In this document: in pieces, positions 61,538 through 64,000 of the stretch
Numbering within the stretch: position 1 is the stretch's first letter
Layout: each line of letters begins with the position of its first letter
Source: Chitinophaga cymbidii
Lineage (GTDB): Bacteria; Bacteroidota; Bacteroidia; Chitinophagales; Chitinophagaceae
DNA: 64,000 nt
Reading direction: 5' to 3'
Assembly (NCBI RefSeq): GCF_007992715.1
Contig: NZ_BKAU01000001.1
Span: 1,674,001-1,738,000 of the forward strand
Made by a program: the position numbers and the translations under genes
Notes under the pieces: generated by a model
Database searches by the model: none
The model's input: only the letters and a program-made list of their open reading frames with translations
What the model was told of the DNA's origin: nothing

Positions 61538-62965
61538 ATGAAAAAGCGAACCATGCTGTTCTTGTGCGTCTCGGCGGGACTGGTATTCTCCTCCTGCAAA
61601 AAGAAAGACGCGGATGGGCCGGACCGGACCAACACCAATAAATATGTGAATGACTGGATCTACGCCAACATGAAGGACTATTACTACTGGACTTCCAGCA
61701 TTCCCGCAAATCCGGACAGAACGACGGACCCGGAGAGCTTTTTCTACGGCCTGCTAAAGTCGCCGGACGATCAGTTTTCCTGGATACAGAACAACTTCCA
61801 GGAACTGCTGGCATCCCTGAGCGGCGTGCAAAAAGAAGCGGGATATGGCTATACGCTTTTCCTGCACGAACAGGGTACCCTGCTCGGCGCGCAGGTGACT
61901 TATGTAAAGCGGGGCTCTCCCGCGGAAACGGCGGGGCTGAAGCGGGGAGATATGTTCTTCCAGATCAACGGGCGTGATTTCCCGTATTCCGCGGCCAGCG
62001 GTTCACAAAACGTAAATGCTTTTGTATCGGCGCTCGGCGAAAATCATACGATCGCCGCACAGCAATATTTCCTGACCGCGGGTGGGGAAGACAGCCTGGG
62101 CGCGGAGCGCAACCTCACGCTCAACACCATCGTGTTTGCGGAAAACCCCGTGTACCTCGATTCTGTGTATTCCATCGAAGGAAAGAAGATCGGCTATTTT
62201 ATGTATAACTTCTTTGCTCCGGACAAAGGGGATTCTACCTCCGCTTACGACAACGAAGTGGATGCCGTTTTCTCCCGGTTCAAAGCGCAGGGCGTAACGG
62301 ACCTCATCCTTGACCTACGCTACAACCCGGGCGGGGACCAGGTTTCCACGATCAACTTGGGCAGCCAGATCGTCAAGAATTATACGGCGAACAAATTGTT
62401 CTTCCGCAGGGAATACAATTCCTTGCTCACCCAGGAGTTCACGGAGGATTACGGGGAAGAATTCTTCAAAATGAATTTCACGCCGGAGGCGGGCAACATC
62501 GGCAACACGTTGCAGAACTTCATCATCCTCACCAGCACGGAAACCGCTTCCGCCAGCGAGCTGATCATCAACGGCCTCAAACCTTACATGCCGGTATACA
62601 TCATCGGCGATACCACGGCCGGCAAGAACGTCGGCTCCACCACCATCTACGAAGAAAACGACCTCCGCAACAAATGGGGCATGCAGCCGATCATCACCAA
62701 GGCATTCAACTCGCAGAATCAATCAGATTATGGGCTGACGGGCTTTTCGCCGGACCAGCGCTTCTTTGAAAGCTTCAACCTCGGTGTGCTCGGCGATACC
62801 AAAGAACCTTTATTGAATCTTGCATTGAAGAAGATCGTAGGAGCGCAATGGGGAAGAATGGCGCCCGCGGTGCAAAGCTCCCGCACCAAGGTGGAGAAGG
62901 TGGGTTCTTCCAATATGTCGAGGGCTTTTTACCAGAAGATGTTCGAGCGGTTGCCGAAGCGGTAA
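61538..62965 (+). CDS. S41 family peptidase lipoprotein (C-terminal-processing-protease-like)
   Basis: 475 residues. Signal ending GLVFSSCKKKD with the lipidated Cys near 20. PDZ-like part with VKRGSPAETAGLKRGDMFFQING (about 125-147), then the S41 core: DLRYNPGGDQVS, the serine in STETASASELIINGL (TSTETASASE) and the lysine in TTAGKNVG. The enzyme should cut substrates at C-termini in the periplasm or at the outer membrane. A strong terminator follows. Confidence 0.92.
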   Translation: MKKRTMLFLCVSAGLVFSSCKKKDADGPDRTNTNKYVNDWIYANMKDYYYWTSSIPANPDRTTDPESFFYGLLKSPDDQFSWIQNNFQELLASLSGVQKEAGYGYTLFLHEQGTLLGAQVTYVKRGSPAETAGLKRGDMFFQINGRDFPYSAASGSQNVNAFVSALGENHTIAAQQYFLTAGGEDSLGAERNLTLNTIVFAENPVYLDSVYSIEGKKIGYFMYNFFAPDKGDSTSAYDNEVDAVFSRFKAQGVTDLILDLRYNPGGDQVSTINLGSQIVKNYTANKLFFRREYNSLLTQEFTEDYGEEFFKMNFTPEAGNIGNTLQNFIILTSTETASASELIINGLKPYMPVYIIGDTTAGKNVGSTTIYEENDLRNKWGMQPIITKAFNSQNQSDYGLTGFSPDQRFFESFNLGVLGDTKEPLLNLALKKIVGAQWGRMAPAVQSSRTKVEKVGSSNMSRAFYQKMFERLPKR

Positions 62966-62986
62966 TTGCTTATTTATAATTCTGAG

Positions 62987-63015
62987 GGCCGCATTCAATG
63001 GATGCGGCCTTTTTT
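62987..63015 (+). terminator. Intrinsic terminator of the S41 peptidase gene
   Basis: GGCCGCAT (62987-62994) pairs with ATGCGGCC (63002-63009) around a 7-base loop, then a T run to 63015. The run also covers the stop codon of the convergent M28 gene. Confidence 0.88.
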
Positions 63016-63922
63016 ATGGCCGTTCATTCACCGCTTTCACCACATCGAGAATACTCAACACCGCCTGGTAGAAGAAAGATGGATTGATGCGGCTGAACTC
63101 GTCCGTGACCTTATGATAATCGGGATGATCTTCCACACCGAAATAGAGGAAAGGAATTTTCCGCAGATGAAAAACATGATGATCGCTCTGGCCGGTCCAG
63201 TCCTGCCCGGCATCTTCGGGTTTGTCGTGCCCCATTGGCAAAAGGATCGCGCTCTTCGCCGCGGCGGCGGTAATGTAGGGTTTAAGCTGCGGGTAATGAT
63301 ACGTGCCGCAGACATAGAGTTCACGTTTGTCATTATGGCTGATCATGTCCATATTGATGTTCATGAGCATGCTGGCCGCGGGCACGGGCAGCCGCGCTGA
63401 AAAATCCTTTGCGCCCTGCAATCCCATTTCTTCCGCGTCGAAGGCGGCGAAGATGAGGCTGTACCGCGGTGGATGCGCTTTGAAATATTTCGCTATCGCC
63501 AGGAGGCCCGCCACGCCGGAGGCATTATCGTCCGCGCCATTGTAGATGCTGTCCCCGCCCGAGGGTTGCGCTTTTGTTCCCACATGATCGTAATGCGCGC
63601 TGATCACGATAAAGCTGTCCACTTCCCCTTTAATATAGCCGTAGAGGTTAGTGCCCATGATGCGGCTGCCGCGTGAGTTGAAGAAAAATGATTGCTGATA
63701 GGTGTTGTAGAATTGTTCCAGTCCTGTTTCCTTTAACCGGTCCAGCAGGTAAAACTGCGCCATGCGGTTTCCTTTGGTGCCGGTTTTGCGGCCTTCCATC
63801 TTGTCTGCGGAGAGGGTTTGCACATCTTTCATGAGTTGCGCGGAATCGATCTGCGCGGAGGCGGGTTGCGCGGAGGCGGACAAAGCCATCATGCAGCCGA
63901 TAACGGACAGTAGCTTTTTCAT
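63014..63922 (-). CDS. M28 family zinc peptidase
   Basis: 302 residues from MKKLLSVIGCMMALSASAQ at 63922, with a signal peptide. Zinc and catalytic segments: VISAHYDHVGTKA, GADDNASGVAGLLAI, AFDAEEMGLQGAKDF, MNINMDMISHN and a His in QSDHHVFH. Length is shorter than the 42613 M28 protein and it has no PDZ domain. Probably a secreted aminopeptidase. Confidence 0.92.
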   Translation of the reverse strand: MKKLLSVIGCMMALSASAQPASAQIDSAQLMKDVQTLSADKMEGRKTGTKGNRMAQFYLLDRLKETGLEQFYNTYQQSFFFNSRGSRIMGTNLYGYIKGEVDSFIVISAHYDHVGTKAQPSGGDSIYNGADDNASGVAGLLAIAKYFKAHPPRYSLIFAAFDAEEMGLQGAKDFSARLPVPAASMLMNINMDMISHNDKRELYVCGTYHYPQLKPYITAAAAKSAILLPMGHDKPEDAGQDWTGQSDHHVFHLRKIPFLYFGVEDHPDYHKVTDEFSRINPSFFYQAVLSILDVVKAVNERP

Positions 63923-63953
63923 GCGGGCGTGTTTCTTCAAATGTAGGATAAAA

Positions 63954-64000
63954 TTATTTGAAGAGCTCATAGACGATCCAGCTGCAAACATAGGCCAGTA
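63954..64000 (-). CDS. Possible C-terminal end of a membrane protein (partial)
   Basis: Only the last 14 codons are visible on the minus strand: LAYVCSWIVYELFK, then TAA at 63956-63954. The hydrophobic run and its position 31 bases upstream of the M28 start suggest a gene continuing beyond the window. Too short to name. Confidence 0.35.
   Translation of the reverse strand, partial: LAYVCSWIVYELFK

Overview
The window looks like a chromosomal segment of a Bacteroidota bacterium, most likely Chitinophagaceae (Chitinophaga-like). This is inferred from gene content and promoter style, not from a marker gene. Supporting signs are a TonB/OMP-type barrel with its GLPGLI partner, many 'KK..C' lipoproteins, a futalosine menaquinone gene (mqnC), a Bacteroidota-type thiamine operon with two ThiE-like proteins, weak Shine-Dalgarno sequences, and repeated TAnnTTTG -7 promoter elements. 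There is no rRNA, no tRNA that I could see, no CRISPR array and no insertion sequence. Most of it reads as ordinary core chromosome.

Layout. 1-2.4 kb: two adjacent TetR regulators and a TolC-type efflux protein (cut by the window edge), with a perfect 10-9-10 palindrome at the promoter. 2.6-7.3 kb: an aminotransferase, dnaN, a membrane fatty-acid/sterol hydroxylase and small envelope proteins. 7.3-13.9 kb: a TPP riboswitch followed by thiS-thiC-thiE2-thiD-thiE-thiG-thiH. 13.9-19.3 kb: an MFS transporter, a truncated haemoglobin, and kdnB-kdsB-kdnA, which predicts an 8-amino-Kdo (Kdo8N) lipopolysaccharide. 19.4-21.4 kb: a SnoaL-like protein and a frameshifted D-aminoacylase. 21.4-26.8 kb: paired M16 peptidases (one without the zinc motif), a PDZ aspartyl protease and mqnC. 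27-33.4 kb: a lipoprotein, an acetyltransferase, a Tat-exported sugar isomerase-like protein and a large outer-membrane barrel with GLPGLI. 33.5-39.4 kb: a histidine kinase/response regulator pair and a large SNF2 helicase with two SWIM-like motifs. 39.6-42.5 kb: DoxX, ComB-like phosphatase, SRPBCC protein and gcvT. 42.6-48.8 kb: M28 peptidase, NrtR-like Nudix regulator beside nadV, a small Cox1-signature membrane protein, a BamA-like barrel and a 42-residue membrane protein. 48.8-57.5 kb: lipoproteins, a YiiX-like hydrolase, DUF4241, tandem CAP lipoproteins, a GH25 lysozyme, a radical SAM/SPASM enzyme, an envelope-stress-like small gene set and an AI-2E-type permease. 57.5-64 kb: nadD, paaABCD, a DUF922 protein, an S41 peptidase and an M28 peptidase.

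How the genes work together. The clearest pathways are thiamine synthesis under TPP control, Kdo8N formation for lipid A/core linkage, ring epoxidation of phenylacetyl-CoA, and NAD supply (nadV with its probable NrtR regulator, and nadD further on). Much of the rest is envelope biology: outer-membrane barrels, lipoproteins and periplasmic peptidases.

I found no wholly new multi-gene defence or biosynthetic system. The best leads are the start-codon hairpin under the TPP riboswitch, the NrtR-site candidate sitting on the nadV promoter, the Kdo8N cluster with an altered cytidylyltransferase motif, the tiny genes missed by length cut-offs, and the Cox1-signature mini-protein.
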